From Dastarcus helophoroides (taxonomy: Eukaryota; Arthropoda; Insecta; Coleoptera; Bothrideridae): a stretch of 64,000 nt of DNA. Below the pieces are notes generated by a model. It was not told the origin of the DNA and did no database searches. It was given only the letters and a program-made list of their open reading frames with translations. The translations under genes and the position numbers were made by a program. Positions 35,741 to 46,330 of this stretch are shown in pieces; position 1 is the stretch's first letter, and each line of letters starts with the position of its first letter. The stretch is taken from assembly GCA_028583605.1 (NCBI GenBank), contig CM053327.1, positions 32,056,626 to 32,120,625 on the forward strand, in the 5' to 3' direction.

Positions 35741-36879
35741 AGACAAAATTATAGTGGAAAAAGGAAACATTACTGATGAACTTTCGTTTTCGATTGAAAT
35801 TTTGACCACCAAAGGATTATTAAGATGGATTGATTGTGTCCGAATGCGTTAGATCCTAATGAAGGCAAAACTATCGTGGAAAAAGAAAATTTTACTGATG
35901 AACTTTCGTTCACCATTGAAACTTTGACCACCAAATGATAATTAAGATGGATCGATTTTGTGTAAATACGTAGGATTCTGATGATGATGATGATGATGGC
36001 GAAATGCTCTTTCTTTCCACATGAAGCACATGAAGCCAAGATTATGGTGGAAAAATAAAATATTACTGATGAACTTTCATTTTTCATTGAAATTTTGACC
36101 ACCAGATTATTATTAAGATGAATCGATTGTGTCCGAATACGTTAGATCCTAATGAAGACAAAATTATGGTGAAAAAAGAAAGTATTACTGATAAACTTTC
36201 GATTTTTATTAAAATTTTCCCCACCAAATAATTAAAACGGATCGATTGGGTCCAAATACGTAAGGTCCTGATAATGGTGATGCTGGCGATATGCTCTTTA
36301 TTTTCAAATGAAGCTTCTGGTTAGTTGCTAAGGTCTCTAGCATAACGATTCGATAAGTTACAGCTTACAAAAATGTACCACATGAAGACAAAATTATGGT
36401 GGAAAAATAAAATATTACTGATGACCTTTCATTTTTCATTGAAATTTTGACCACCAAATTATTATCAAGATGATCGATTGCGTCCAAATACGTTAGATCC
36501 TAATGAAGACAAAATCATCGTGGAAAAAGAAAAAATTACTACTGAACTTTCATTCCTCATTGAAATCTGGGCCACCAAATGATTATTAAGATGGATGATT
36601 TTGTCTGAATACGTAATATCCTGATGATGATGGTGGGGATATGCCATTTTGTTTCAAAGAAAGCTTCTGGTCGGCTTCTAAGGTCTCTAGCATAAGGTAC
36701 AGCTTAAAAAAATGTACCACACCACTTGAAGGCAAAACTATAGTGGAAAAAGAAAGTATTACTGATGAACCTTCGATTTTATTAAAATTTTTTCCACCAA
36801 ATAATTAAGACGGATCGATTGGCCCCGAATACGTAAGCTCCTGATAACGATGATGCTGGCGATCAGCTCTTTCTGGATT

Positions 36880-37735
36880 CTGGATTCGTTGTGGGTTGCC
36901 TAAAGTTTAGGCCAGAACTTAAGCCACCCTTTCCGGGCCCATTGTGCTATCCCCGTGATAGAGGTGTCCTTGGTCATTCATTCAGCCACCCAACCTTGTT
37001 GAGAAACTGAAGAACGTCCCTTGGATGCGCCTCTCTCAAACTGGCCACACTAGGCCAGAAGTCCCCTAGCGTGCATCCACTGATTGATGCTAGTGCCGGG
37101 CAGTGACACATCACCTGCTCGACACTCTCATCTTCTTCTAAACACCCTCTGCAGCTCGGGTCGTTTATAATTCCCATTCGGCATGTTTGTTATTCATGCC
37201 CATATGGCTTTGTGTTTACGATAAATTTCTTCGTTAAGTAGGGATCTTATGGTTGATCTCGTCAGAGGAAGGGTTGATTCTGGTCCAACGAATCGTCCCT
37301 CCGAACCCTTCCTCGCCTGTTTGTCAGCGCGTTCGTTTCCCTCTTTTCCAGAATGTCCTTTGATCCATATTAGATCAATTGCATTCTCTCATGATAGACG
37401 TTCTAAAGCTAGATGGCAGTTCCATACCAGCACTGAGTTTGTTTTCACATTCCTCAGGGCCTTAAGGGCTGTCTGGTTGTCCGTCTTTATTTGGATATAT
37501 TTTCCTGTAATATTCAGTTGCGTTATTTGTTCGGCGCTATATAAAATTCCCAACATTTCCGCTTGAAAGATTGTTGAGTATTTATCTAACTTAATACTTA
37601 CATTTAGGTTCAGGTCTTCCGAGAAGATTCCTGTTCCAGTGCCCGTATTTGTTTTCGATCCATCCGTGTATATATATACCTACGTCTGGTATCCTTGCTT
37701 GTAGTTCATCCATTTTTATACGGTAGGTCTATGCA
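36880..37735 (-). pseudogene. Non-LTR retrotransposon fragment: RNase H domain and C-terminus
   Basis: Minus-strand reading gives an RNase H domain with its catalytic residues: TDGSK (first Asp), FQAEML (Glu), TDNQTAL (second Asp) and WIKGHSGKEGNERAD (last Asp). A C-terminal Cys/His region follows (37177-36974; CRGC..EDESVEQVMCHCPAL), which is usual for I, R1 and LOA-type elements. One in-frame stop lies within the RNase H part. The fragment sits inside the satellite array and has replaced part of one unit. Confidence 0.88.
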
Positions 37736-40371
37736 ATTCGATAAGGTACGGCTTAGAAAAATGTGCTACACCACAAGGCAAAATTATAGTCGAAAGAGAA
37801 AGTATTACTGATGAACTTTCGATTTTTATTAAAATTTTTCCCACCAAATAATTAAGATGGATCGATTGGGTCCGAATACGTAAGATGTTGATAATGATGA
37901 TGCTGGTGATATGCTCTTTATTTCCAAATGAAGCTTCTGGTCAGTTGCTAGGGTCTCTAGCATAATGATTCGATAAGGTACAGCTTAAAAAAATGTACCA
38001 CAAGAAAACATTCATATTGAAAAAATAAAATATTACTGATGAACTTTCGTTTCTCATTGAAATATTTACCATCAAATATCAATAAGGTGCAGCTTAGACA
38101 AATGCACCATATGAAGACAAAATTAGAGCGGAAAAAGAAAATGTTACTGATGAAATTTCGTTTTTCATTAAAACTTCGACCACCAAATGATTATTAAGCT
38201 AAGCAAAACCATTCGATAAGGTACAGTTTAGAAAAATGTACCTCGTGAAGGCGAAATTATGGTGGAAAAAGCAAATATTACTGATGAACATTCGTTTTTC
38301 AATTAAATTTTGACCACCAAATGATTACTAACAGCTTAGAAAAATGCACCACATGAAGACAAAATTCTAGTGGAAAAAGAAAATATTACTGATGAACTTT
38401 CGTTTTTCATTAAAACTCCAGCCACCAAATGCTAGATTCTGTAGCAAAACCATTCGATACGGTACAGCTTAGAAAAATGTACTTCGTTAAGACAAAATTA
38501 TGGTGGAAAAAGTAAATATGATGAACATTCGTTTTTCATTGATATTTTGACCACCAAATGATTATTAGGATGAACTTATTGCATCGTAATACGTAAGATC
38601 ATGAAGGCGATATGCTATTGAGTTTGAAATGAAGCTTCTGCTTGGTTTATAAAGTCTCTAGTACAATCATTCGATAAGGTACAGCTTAGAAAAATGTGAT
38701 CATCGATGTGTGTGAACACGTAAGATTCTGATGATGATGATGATGATGACGATATGCTCCTTGTTTTCAAATGAAGCACATGAAGACAAGGTTATTGTGA
38801 AAAAATAAAATATTACTGTTGAACTTTCATTTTTCATTGAAATTTTGACCACCAAATGATTATTTAAATAGATCAATTGTATCCGAATACGTTAGATTCT
38901 AATGAAGATAAAATTATCGTGGAAAAAGAAAATGTGACTGATGAGCTTCCATTTTTCATTGACATTTTGGCCACCAAATGAAGTGTCCGAAACGTAAGAT
39001 CCTGATGGTTGGGATATGCCATTTTGTTTCACAGAAAGCTTCTGGTCCGCTTCTAAAGTCTCTAGCATAACAATTCGATAAGGTACAGCTTAGAAAAATG
39101 TACCACACCACATGAAGGCAAAATTATAGTGGAAAAAGAAAGTATTACTGATGAACTTTCGATTTTTATTAAAATTTTCCCCACCAAATAATTAAGACGG
39201 ATCGATTGGGTCCGTATCTGTAAGATCCTGATAATGATGATACTGGCGATATCCTCTTTATTTCCAAATGAAGCTTTTAGTTAGTTACTAGGTTCTCTAG
39301 TGTAACGATTCGATAAGGTACAGCTTAGAAAAATGTACCATATGAAGACGAAATTATGGTGAAAAAATAAAATATTAGTGATGAACTTTCATTTTTCATT
39401 GAATATTTAACCACCAAATGATTACTAAGATGGATCAATTGTGTCCAAATACGTTAGATCCTAATAAAGACAAAATCATCGTGGAAAAAGAAAATATTAC
39501 TAGTGAATTGTCATTCTTCATTGAAATCTGGACGACCAAATGATTATTAAGATGGATGATTGTGTCTGAATACGTAAGATTCTGATGAAAGCTTCTGGTC
39601 CATTTCTAAAGTCTCTAGCATAACAATTCGATGAGGTACAGCTTAGAAAAATGTAGTACATAACTTGAAGGCAGAATTATAGTCGAAAAAAAAGTATTAC
39701 TGATGAACTTTCGATTTTGATTAGAATTTTCCCCACCAACTAATTAAGACGGACCGATTGGGTCCAAATACGTAACATGCTGATAATGGTGATGCTGGCC
39801 ATATGCTCTTTATTTCCAACTGAAGCTTCTGGTCAGTTGATAGAGTCTCTAGCATAATGATTCAATAAGGTACAGTTTAGAAAAATGCACCACATGAAGA
39901 CAAAATTAGAGCGGAAAAAGAACATATTACTGATGAACTGTCGTTTTTCACTAAAACTTCGACCACCAAATGATTATTAAGCTAAGGTGTCTAGCAAAAC
40001 CATTCGATGAGAAGTGAAGACAAAATTATGGTGGAAAAAGCAAATATTACTCATGAACATTCGTTTTCCATTGAAATTTTGACCACCAAATGATTACTAA
40101 CAGCTTAGAAAAATGCACCATATGAAGACAAAATTATTGTGGGAAAAGAAAATAGTAGTGATGAACTTTCGTTTCTCATTGAAATGTTTAACACCAAATA
40201 TCGATAACGCATAGCTTAGAAAAATGCACCACATGAAGACAAAACTCTAGTGGAAAAAGAAAATATTACTGATGAACTTTCGTTTTTCATTAAAACTTCG
40301 ATCACCAAAAAGCTAGGTTCTATAGCAAAACCACTCGATACGATCAGCATAGAAAAATGTATCTCGTGAAG

Positions 40372-40550
40372 TCCAAAGAAGGTTTCAGCCCTTTACCACA
40401 TCTGAACTGGCATTTTCAAGCGCTTGAAAATGCCAGTTCTGCTGGAGAAATACGTATAGCGTAATTATTTATTTAATTGTCGACGTGGTAAAGGGGTGAA
40501 ACCTTCTTTGGACTTAATCACAAGCCACAGTGTTTAGTTCAGTGCTTTAG
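40372..40550. mobile_element. Small hairpin element inserted in the satellite
   Basis: The inverted ends tccaaagaaggtttcagccc (40372) and its match gggtgaaaccttctttgga (near 40495-40513) enclose a second, inner palindrome (ctggcattttcaagcgcttg..). A 37-bp non-palindromic tail follows. The 12-bp word tatctcgtgaag flanks it on both sides (40360-40371 and 40551-40562), consistent with a target duplication or with the satellite unit itself. Confidence 0.6.
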
Positions 40551-42151
40551 TATCTCGTGAAGACAAAATTATGGTGGAAAAAGCAAATATTATTGATGAA
40601 CATTCGTTTTCCATTGAAATTTTGACCACCAAATGATTATTAAGATGAGTTGATTGTATCCTAATACGTAAGATCATGAAGGCGATCCGCTATTGAGTTT
40701 GAAATAAAGCTTTTAGTGGAATTCTAGTGTCTCTAGTGTAATCATTCAGCTTAGAAAAATGTGATGATCGATTGTGTGTGAATACATATCATTCTGATGT
40801 TGATGCTCGCGATATGCTCTTTATTTCCAAATGAAGCACATGAAGACAAGATTATGGTGAAAAAATAAAATTTTCATTTTTCATTGAAATTTTGGCCACC
40901 AAATGATTGTTAAGATGGATCGATTGTGTCCGAATACGTAGGATGATTATGGTGGCGATGTACTATTTAATTTTAAAAAAAGCTTCTGGTTAGTTTCTAA
41001 GGTTTCAAGCAGTAGCAATCGATAGGGTACAGCTTAGCAAAATGTGCCACATGAAGGCAAAATTATAGTGAAAAAGAAAGTATTACTGATGAACTTTCGA
41101 TATTTATTAAAATTTTCTTCATCAAATCAATAAGACGGATCGATTGGCCCGAATACTTAAGATCCTGATAATGATGATGCTGGCGATACGCTATTTAGTT
41201 TCAAATGAAGCTCCTGGTTGGTTGCTAAGGTCTCTAACATAATGATTCGATAATGTTCAGCCCAGAAAAATGTACCACATGAAGACAAAATTATGCTGGA
41301 AAAATAAAATATTACTGATGAATTTTCATTTTTCATTGAAATTTTGACCACCAAATGATTATTAAAATGGATCGATTGTGTCCGAATACGTTAGATCCTA
41401 ATGCAGACAACATTATCGTGGAAAAAGAAAATATGACTGATTAACTTTCATTTTTCATTGAAATTCTTGCCACCAAATGATTATTAAGATGGATAGACTG
41501 TATCCGAATACCTAAGATCCTAATGATTATAGTGGCGATATGCTATTTAGTTTCAAAGACATGGTTACTTTCTAAGATTTCTAGCATAACCATTCGATAA
41601 GGTATAGCCTAGAAAAATGTACCACATGAAGGCAGAATTATAGTGGAAAAAGGAAGCATTACTGATGAACTTTCGTTTCTTTATTAAAATTTTGGCCACC
41701 AAATGATTAAGATGGATCAATTGGGTTCAAATACGTAAGATCCTGATGATGATGATGCTGGCGATATGCCATTTAGTTTCCAATGAAGCTTCTGGTGAGT
41801 TCTAGGGTCTCTAGTATAATGATTCGATAAGGCACAGCTTAGAAAAATGTATCATATAAAGACACAATTATAGCCCAAAATGAAAATATTACTGATGAAT
41901 TTTCCTTCTTCATTGAAATTTTGACCACCAAAAGGTAAGTATTAACAACGATCTGTTTTGACTGAATGCGAAAGATTACGAAGCAGATATTCTGATTAAT
42001 TTCAGACGAAGCGTCTGGTCAGTTCTTAGAATCTGTACCATATTCAACTGATTGATTATGCACAACCTTCCAAGTATGAAGATAAAATTTTGGGGCAAAA
42101 ATACACTATTACTGATGAATGTTGGTTTCTCATCAAAATTTTAAACTCCAA

Positions 42152-42470
42152 AGAGCACCTACAGGTATTTAAGGTGGACAGACAGACGCAAGCAAAATCT
42201 TGACACCATGGTTTATACGGTGACAGATTATATGTTGAGGGCTCTCTAGACCCTTTAAACAAATACTGATTGACGCTTCTTGAAATTATTGTTGATAACT
42301 AGAAGTTATGTGCAGGCGAGAGCACCTACGGGTATTTAAGGTGGACAGACTCAACTAAATACGCAAAATCTTGACACCATGATTTATACGTTGACAGATA
42401 AATGTTGAGGGCTCTCTAGACCGTTTAGACAAATACTCACTGGCGCTCCTACAAATTATTTTTGATAACA
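42152..42470. repeat. Tandem duplication, period 167 bp
   Basis: agagcacctac.ggtatttaaggtggacaga occurs at about 42152 and 42319, followed by the same 130 bp (aaaatcttgacaccatg, gttgagggctctctagacc). It lies between the satellite array and exon 1 of the PDZ gene. Confidence 0.85.
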
Positions 42471-42563
42471 GATTATATGATGGGACTGAAAACAAGTCAA
42501 CTGCAGCAAAAACACCACCAATGTAGTAGTGGTTGCAATTTAGTTTTTAACTTTAACGCATAC

Positions 42564-42877
42564 CTCGTCGATGGGCGGTTTTTCGCAATCATGATGGTTG
42601 TTGTTGCAGCTGGAGTTGCGGTCATCTAAATAGCTGGGAAGGCTGCCGCATATTTTGCCGTCGCTGTGTCGCCCTTTTCCGTTGCATATGCTCCCGCTGG
42701 ACTGGGACCTCCTCCCCGATAGACCTTTGGAGGAGTGACGGCTGACGTTTGCACCCATTTTTACATGGTGGTCGGGCGCGAAACGTCGCGCCGGATGAAT
42801 AATGTCGCCCCTCTTGCTGTCCGTGTCTCTGTATTGCTTAATGGAGGTCGCCGGAATATCATCTATTGCATCATTCT
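42564..42877 (-). CDS. PDZ scaffold gene, first coding exon (N-myristoylation signal)
   Basis: First coding exon found of a minus-strand gene for a two-PDZ scaffold protein. The chosen start is the ATG at 42758-42756, giving residues 1-65. The protein begins MGANVSRHS, with Gly2, Ser6 and Arg7, which fits the N-myristoylation consensus and suggests membrane tethering. The rest is Ser/Gly/Asn-rich and lacks a domain. The exon ends in phase 0 at a good donor (GAG|gtatgc at 42564/42563). A good acceptor (ttgttgcag) lies at 42878-42886, so the exon probably runs 42877-42564 with a 5' part of 119 nt. That part has no stop in the main frame, so it is either 5' UTR or coding sequence joined to an unseen upstream exon. 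The family could be related to the PDZ domains of Slip1, PTPN13 or FRMPD2 proteins, but this is from memory of the fold and is not settled. Confidence 0.75.
42761..42766 (-). promoter_or_regulatory. Start-stop upstream element before the PDZ-gene ATG
   Basis: Reading the minus strand, ccacc ATG TAA lies with two bases between its stop and the main ATG. The context ccaccATG is close to an ideal initiation context, yet the codon is followed at once by a stop. A second tiny upstream frame (ATG ATG CAA TAG, 42874-42863) lies earlier in the same exon. If this stretch is 5' UTR, both would lower or tune initiation at the main ATG. Seen in sequence; the effect is inferred from known start-stop elements. 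Confidence 0.45.
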
Positions 42878-43527
42878 CTGCAACAAAGTGAAAGATCTTA
42901 TTCTTGGATTATCAGCGAGAGATCTTGTAGAGCATGCTTTGCAGTTTCCAAAACTCTAATCGCATTTACTATGCCATCAAGTTACCAAAGTTAAAAATGT
43001 CTTTTTTGTTTTAAACGATGCGACAATAACTCAGCGAAAAGTCATTGTATAGGGCTCGAAGATGAATCAAATTAAAAAGGAATGTGTTATCTAGAATCTA
43101 TAAGAGCTTTATGGTGGAATCATTAGAAACGAACTACTGACGTTCATGGACTTCTTCAAAAGAAAACAAAAATCTGGAAACATTTTTGGCCGACGGTTTC
43201 CTAATTAATTTTTCAAAAATTGCTGACGCTAAAAATTTTGAACTCAAGATCTAAAAACTAGAAGCTTGTAGCTTCAATTTCCTTTTATATTTATCTCTAT
43301 TGCCAATTTTTTTGGCTTACAGTCCTTTTTAGCTTCTGTGCCTAGAGTATTATGTATTTGTAACCAATGAATCCTTAAATCACTTACCCAGTCATCTATT
43401 TTTTTCAAAATTAAATTTAATACATAAAAATTACAAATTTTACTAAATACACTGTACACTGTAATTCAAACTCAGAGACATTCTAGATTTAGATTTGGAC
43501 CATCAAATTTCTTTGATTTTGAATTAT

Positions 43528-43672
43528 AGTCAGCTCCGGATATAACGAACCACCAAGAGGGGATCTTTTAGTAGTTCGTTATAGCCGGGGTTCGTTATAG
43601 ACGAACAAGAAATATACACTTTCTGATGTTACTTTGGACCACAATTTTGTTCGTTATATCCGAATTGACTAG
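43528..43672. mobile_element. Pogo/Tigger-like MITE
   Basis: The terminal inverted repeats agtcagctccggatataacg (left) and its near inverse cgttatatccgaattgact (right) enclose about 145 bp with inner copies of the same word (gttcgttata). No coding capacity. The same family was hit by an FBH element at 11.7 kb. Confidence 0.75.
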
Positions 43673-44570
43673 ATAATTTACGATAGGATACATTAAAAAA
43701 TTCATAATTATTAAACTTTATTAACGATAAAGAATTCCAGGAAGTAAGGGTTGGAAATGTCAATTATTAAAAAATTCATCATAATTGAAACTATTTTTGT
43801 TGGTTTAGAAAATTCGGCGATTTTTAATTAGACTTCCCTAACCCCATCAGGTTATTAAAGTTATCAGATGATTTATCTGATTAATTACAACTAAGGACCA
43901 ATGTGATAAAGGAATGTTTTTAGATTATTTTGTATCTCAAACACGTACCTCATCCCACAATTCTTTCGCAGATAAACACTTCGCTAGTGGATTCTCACAT
44001 GTAGATTAGTGACTATTAAAAATAAATAAATCAAGCCACTGACCGATAACGTTAGCTATAAGTTAGAATTACAATATTGGCAAATTTGAATGAATATAAC
44101 TTCTAACGTTTTAATTTACTTAGCCGCATAAGAATTAGATGCCTAATTCACCCAACCTGCACAAGCAAATAAAATTAAGTGCTCTCATTCACACGCACAC
44201 GTTTCACATTGTCTATAATAAGTTTATGATGAATGACACCTTCCTTGAAGTTAACAAAAGATAAGACTGATGCGATAAGAGAATTTGTTGAAATTTGATG
44301 TCTGGGAATGTAGAACGACTGCATCGTGTGCAGAAAGATTTAAATAACTTTAAAAGCTTATAGCTGTAGAAATCTAAAATATTTTCTGTTTTATCTATTT
44401 GTTTTCAGGTAGTAATATGATTTGACCTTTCGATAATAAATATGCGGCTGATTTATAACATTTTGGTGTCATTGCGGTTGGGAATTGGCAATGAATTTGA
44501 ACATAAATATCGCACAAACGCAGTCTCATTTGAAATAATTCAGGAAAACCTCAATAGTGCCGAGTTGAAA
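43673..44570. other. Intergenic or upstream intron, nothing recognised
   Basis: AT-rich; no exon or repeat recognised. Any upstream exon of the PDZ gene was not found. Confidence 0.35.
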
Positions 44571-45641
44571 TGAAGTTATTTTTCAATTTAAAAGAAGAAA
44601 TTTTCTGGAAACATGGACTTTTTTGAATATTTCCGTCTTATTTTTGAAAGAAGTTAACTTTTTTTTGAAACTCTGACTTTGAAAATATCTCTTCTTTTTA
44701 ATTCCAGTACTTCTAGATTATCTTTGGTAAATTTTGATTTTTTGAAAATATTGAGCTTTATACGATTAAATCCAAAAAATTCAGAAACAGACTTTTTGAA
44801 ATTGTATCTTTTCGAAAATTTCTGCCCATTTTAAATATTTTGATCTCTCTTAAAAGTTTCACTTTCCTTGAATGATTTGTCTTGCTTAATCATTCCGGTA
44901 TTATTTTGAAAATCTTGACTTTTTATACATGAAATTCGACTTTTTCTCGAAATTAGGTCTCTTTAGAAAATTCCGGATTTTTTGAAAGAATGACTCTTGT
45001 TGAAACAAATTTATTAAACAATTCGATTTTTTTTAGATATTTGACATTTCATTTAGGTTTTTAAATTTTGGCCTTTTGAAAATTTTGATCCTGATTACCA
45101 ATTTTGATATTTTTTGGAAATTTTCGAGTTTTCTCGACTTTGAAAATTTGGATTTTCTTAAAAATTTCGGCCCGCTTTGAATATTTGACTTTCTCTTGGA
45201 AATATTGACCCTTTTTGAATGTTTTTTTTTTGGATGCTTCGCCATTTTTATTAAATTTCGTCTTTTTGTTGACAATTTTTTTTTTAACTTGAAAGTTTTT
45301 GAAATTTCCGGGTTTCTCCTAGAAGACGTTTACTTTTTTTGGAAACTTTTACTTTTAAAAAAATCAATTTTCTTTAACTTTTGATACATTTGTTAAATTT
45401 TGTCTTTTTTCAAATTTTAATCTTCAAATTTTGATTTTTTTTGAAATTTTCCACTTATTTCGACTTTCTTGATAATTTAGCGAGTTTCAAATATGCCGAA
45501 GTTTTCTCAAACTCTGTCTTCCTTTTTCAACATTTATTGAAAATTTTGTCCTTTTTAACATTTTTTTTAACCTTTTGTGGAAAATTTTGACCATTTTTGA
45601 ATATTTCTTTTTTTTGGGTGGTCGCCATTTTTTAAATTTCG
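44571..45641. repeat. T-rich degenerate repeat block
   Basis: Imperfect words such as ttttgaaattttgac and tttcgactttt. It continues after the LTR element (49355 on), so the element inserted into one long block. Confidence 0.7.
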
Positions 45642-45987
45642 TGTAATGGATTTTCCGCCGTAGATACCTCGGACGTGATTTAGTAAATATAATTAAAAAG
45701 ATTGATTTTGTGTACTATAATATATTAATACTTTTAAATGATCCTTAAAATAAACTTACTTCTAACAAAGGTTTGACCAGACTGACTAATTCTAATTCTA
45801 AATACAATACATACATTTTACACCCTGATCCTTTTTCGCAACGGGGTTTCCGCTTGTTCTTTAGTTAGATCTTACAAGTGGCAGAAACGTCTAACACAAT
45901 AAGAATATGTAATTTAGATAAAACAGATGTAACAACTTTGGTACTTAGAAGGATCTGGACCCAAGTGGGTAGGGTAGGCACATTACA
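45642..45987 (-). repeat. 3' LTR of the gag-protease element
   Basis: 346 bp, identical to the other LTR except one A/G change. Preceded (element sense) by the polypurine tract. Confidence 0.93.
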
Positions 45988-46330
45988 CCTCCCCCCGTGA
46001 GAAAAAGAAAATATGAAACAATATTTTCGTTAAAATAAATCATAGATGTAATTAAAGATGAAAAGGAAATTAGTAGATGTACACAAAACTGTCTGAAATT
46101 TAAGATTACATAATATGAGGTTAGCAAATCAATTATATTAATTAAAATAAAATAAAATTAAAACATATTAACTATCGATTAATATTTTTATAATAACTAT
46201 TACTACTTTTTTATCAACTAAAACTACATAATACAATACATAAATAAAAATTACACTTTAATGAGTAAGCTCGTTTTGCTGCGTTTAAAGGAAATTGATT
46301 CTGCGTCTAGATCATTATTCGGTTCTGAAC

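Larger units (their letters stand above)
35745..42130. repeat. Satellite-like array, about 30 degenerate copies
   Basis: The core word ttactgatgaactttc recurs about 30 times. A short unit (about 115 bp) carries gacaaaattatggtggaaaa, the core, and ttttgaccaccaaatgatta. A long form (about 230-260 bp) adds gatgatgatgctggcgatat, gaagcttctggt and attcgataaggtacagctta. Copies are 80-95% alike and many are deleted. In most copies ggtgg and ccacc can pair around the core. Two insertions lie inside (36880-37735 and 40372-40550). Confidence 0.9.

Noticed and set aside
40372..40550. Helitron (TC start, hairpin near the 3' end)
   Set aside because: The end is not a CTRR motif, and flanking direct repeats argue against Helitron insertion between A and T.
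35745..42130. CTGATGA followed by GAAA in each satellite unit, as in a hammerhead
   Set aside because: The bases between them (acuuucguuuuucauu) do not form stem II, and no stem I partner follows an UH site, so the likeness is by chance.
35745..42130. CRISPR-like spacing of repeats
   Set aside because: Repeats are long, degenerate and of two lengths, spacers are not unique, and the genome is eukaryotic.
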